Assembly: GCA_965243805.1 (NCBI GenBank)
Contig: OZ251577.1
Span: 3,224,001-3,288,000, forward strand
Direction: 5' to 3'
Length of the DNA: 64,000 nt
From: CATQHQ01 sp965243805
GTDB lineage: Bacteria; Gemmatimonadota; Gemmatimonadetes; Longimicrobiales; Gaopeijiaceae
In this document: piece by piece, positions 63,502 through 64,000 of the stretch
Layout of the letters: the number at the start of each line of letters is the position of its first letter
Numbering within the stretch: the stretch's first letter is position 1
Notes under the pieces: generated by a model
Databases searched by the model: none
What the model was told of the DNA's origin: nothing
What the model saw: only the letters and a program-made list of their open reading frames with translations
Made by a program: the position numbers and the translations under genes

Positions 63502-64000
63502 TGGCCGATGCCGGTGGGCCGTACTGGTCCCAAGGTATTGTGCGAGGCGAGGCCAGCGAACGCCATCCGGATGCCACTTGGCAGACACAGGCATGGGGAC
63601 AGGCGAGGAGCGTAAGCGGATCCTGCGACCGACTCCGGATTCTAACAAGACACAGAGCGAAGGCGGCGTGGTTTGATGCCCCGAGAGAGCCTCCCTGGCC
63701 TGGTGGACAGGACGAATGCACGATCGCCTTGTTCTACTCGTTCAAGGGGGGAGTAGGCCGCTCGACCGCCCTTGCTGCTACAGCCCTGCGACTTGCGGCT
63801 GACGAGGAGCGAGTCGTGGTAGTTGATGCCGACCTTGATGCGCCCGGCGTCGGTCCGTTGCTCTCAGGGCTGGACGGCAATACCGCGCGCCACGGCATCA
63901 TCGACTACTTGTTGGAGCGCCCCGTGCTGGAAACCGCAGGATCCCGGCCCGTGCTTGACGAGTACTATCACAGATCCGTCTTCCGCGATTCCGGCAGTGA
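63420..64000 (+). CDS. KGGVGR-type ParA/MinD-like ATPase, truncated at window end
   Basis: An open frame runs off the right edge. It contains FYSFKGGVGRSTALAATAL, the deviant Walker A of the KGGVGR variant of ParA/MinD ATPases, then VVVVDADLDAPG. Preceding it are about 100 residues with Trp-rich segments, comparable to N-terminal extensions seen in that group. ATG 63420 is the first candidate start; ATG 63501 and GTG 63540 are alternatives. Such ATPases are often encoded beside HEPN or other defence-type genes, as here. Confidence 0.7.
   Translation, partial: MAARNAVSSLWCPKEDWASARQQVHSVMADAGGPYWSQGIVRGEASERHPDATWQTQAWGQARSVSGSCDRLRILTRHRAKAAWFDAPREPPWPGGQDECTIALFYSFKGGVGRSTALAATALRLAADEERVVVVDADLDAPGVGPLLSGLDGNTARHGIIDYLLERPVLETAGSRPVLDEYYHRSVFRDSGS

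Overview
The window is a 64-kb, very GC-rich stretch of bacterial chromosome with genes packed on both strands. No rRNA, transposase, integrase or CRISPR array was seen. The gene content resembles Gemmatimonadota: a housekeeping run rny-folD-xseA-xseB-ispA-nadK-recN, a giant secreted Asp-box (VPS10/sortilin-like) protein, a secreted beta-propeller protein and a TonB receptor with a carboxypeptidase-regulatory domain. The phylum is an inference from content, not from a marker tree.

Left part (1-26 kb) is mostly core genome. It holds RNase Y, one-carbon metabolism (folD), exonuclease VII, a prenyl diphosphate synthase, NAD kinase and RecN. These are followed by an outer-membrane-type protein, tRNA-Gly(GCC), tRNA-Cys(GCA) and a histidine-utilisation cluster (hutH-hutU, then hutF and hutI diverging from a shared region). 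Next come an Arg/Pro-repeat secreted protein, rho, and a tesA-like/ybbA/ybbP lipid-export-type module. Just upstream of hutH, and overlapping it by 4 nt, is an AhpD-family gene. Its only in-frame TGA sits exactly where the second Cys of the CxxC redox motif belongs, and a 17-nt hairpin with a G-rich loop follows 10 nt later. It is best read as a selenoprotein and is the most interesting item in the window.

Middle part (27-54 kb) is a defence and toxin-antitoxin island interleaved with ordinary genes. It contains an Rpn-type nuclease whose C-terminal piece has its own internal start and is also duplicated downstream as a separate small gene. It also has a sigma-region-4-like/winged-helix protein next to a phosphorothioate-DNA-type HNH nuclease, a three-gene operon ending in an OLD-family ATPase-TOPRIM protein, and a NYN nuclease diverging from a STAND-like NTPase. 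Further on are a DUF262 + HEPN pair, a Gabija-like OLD nuclease + UvrD helicase pair, two Fic proteins and hipBA. Three evenly spaced palindromes lie between the second fic gene and an MFS transporter.

Right part (54-64 kb) returns to metabolism: an osmoprotectant ABC importer (fused binding protein-permease plus ATPase), a threonine/serine dehydratase-type PLP enzyme, a TonB receptor, and argG-argH. The window ends in a HEPN protein and a truncated KGGVGR-type ATPase, possibly another defence pair.

A recurring oddity is short in-frame tandem duplications (12-21 bp units) inside otherwise conserved genes (propeller, nadK, hutF, dehydratase, Rpn). They add low-complexity loops and make several proteins longer than their families.
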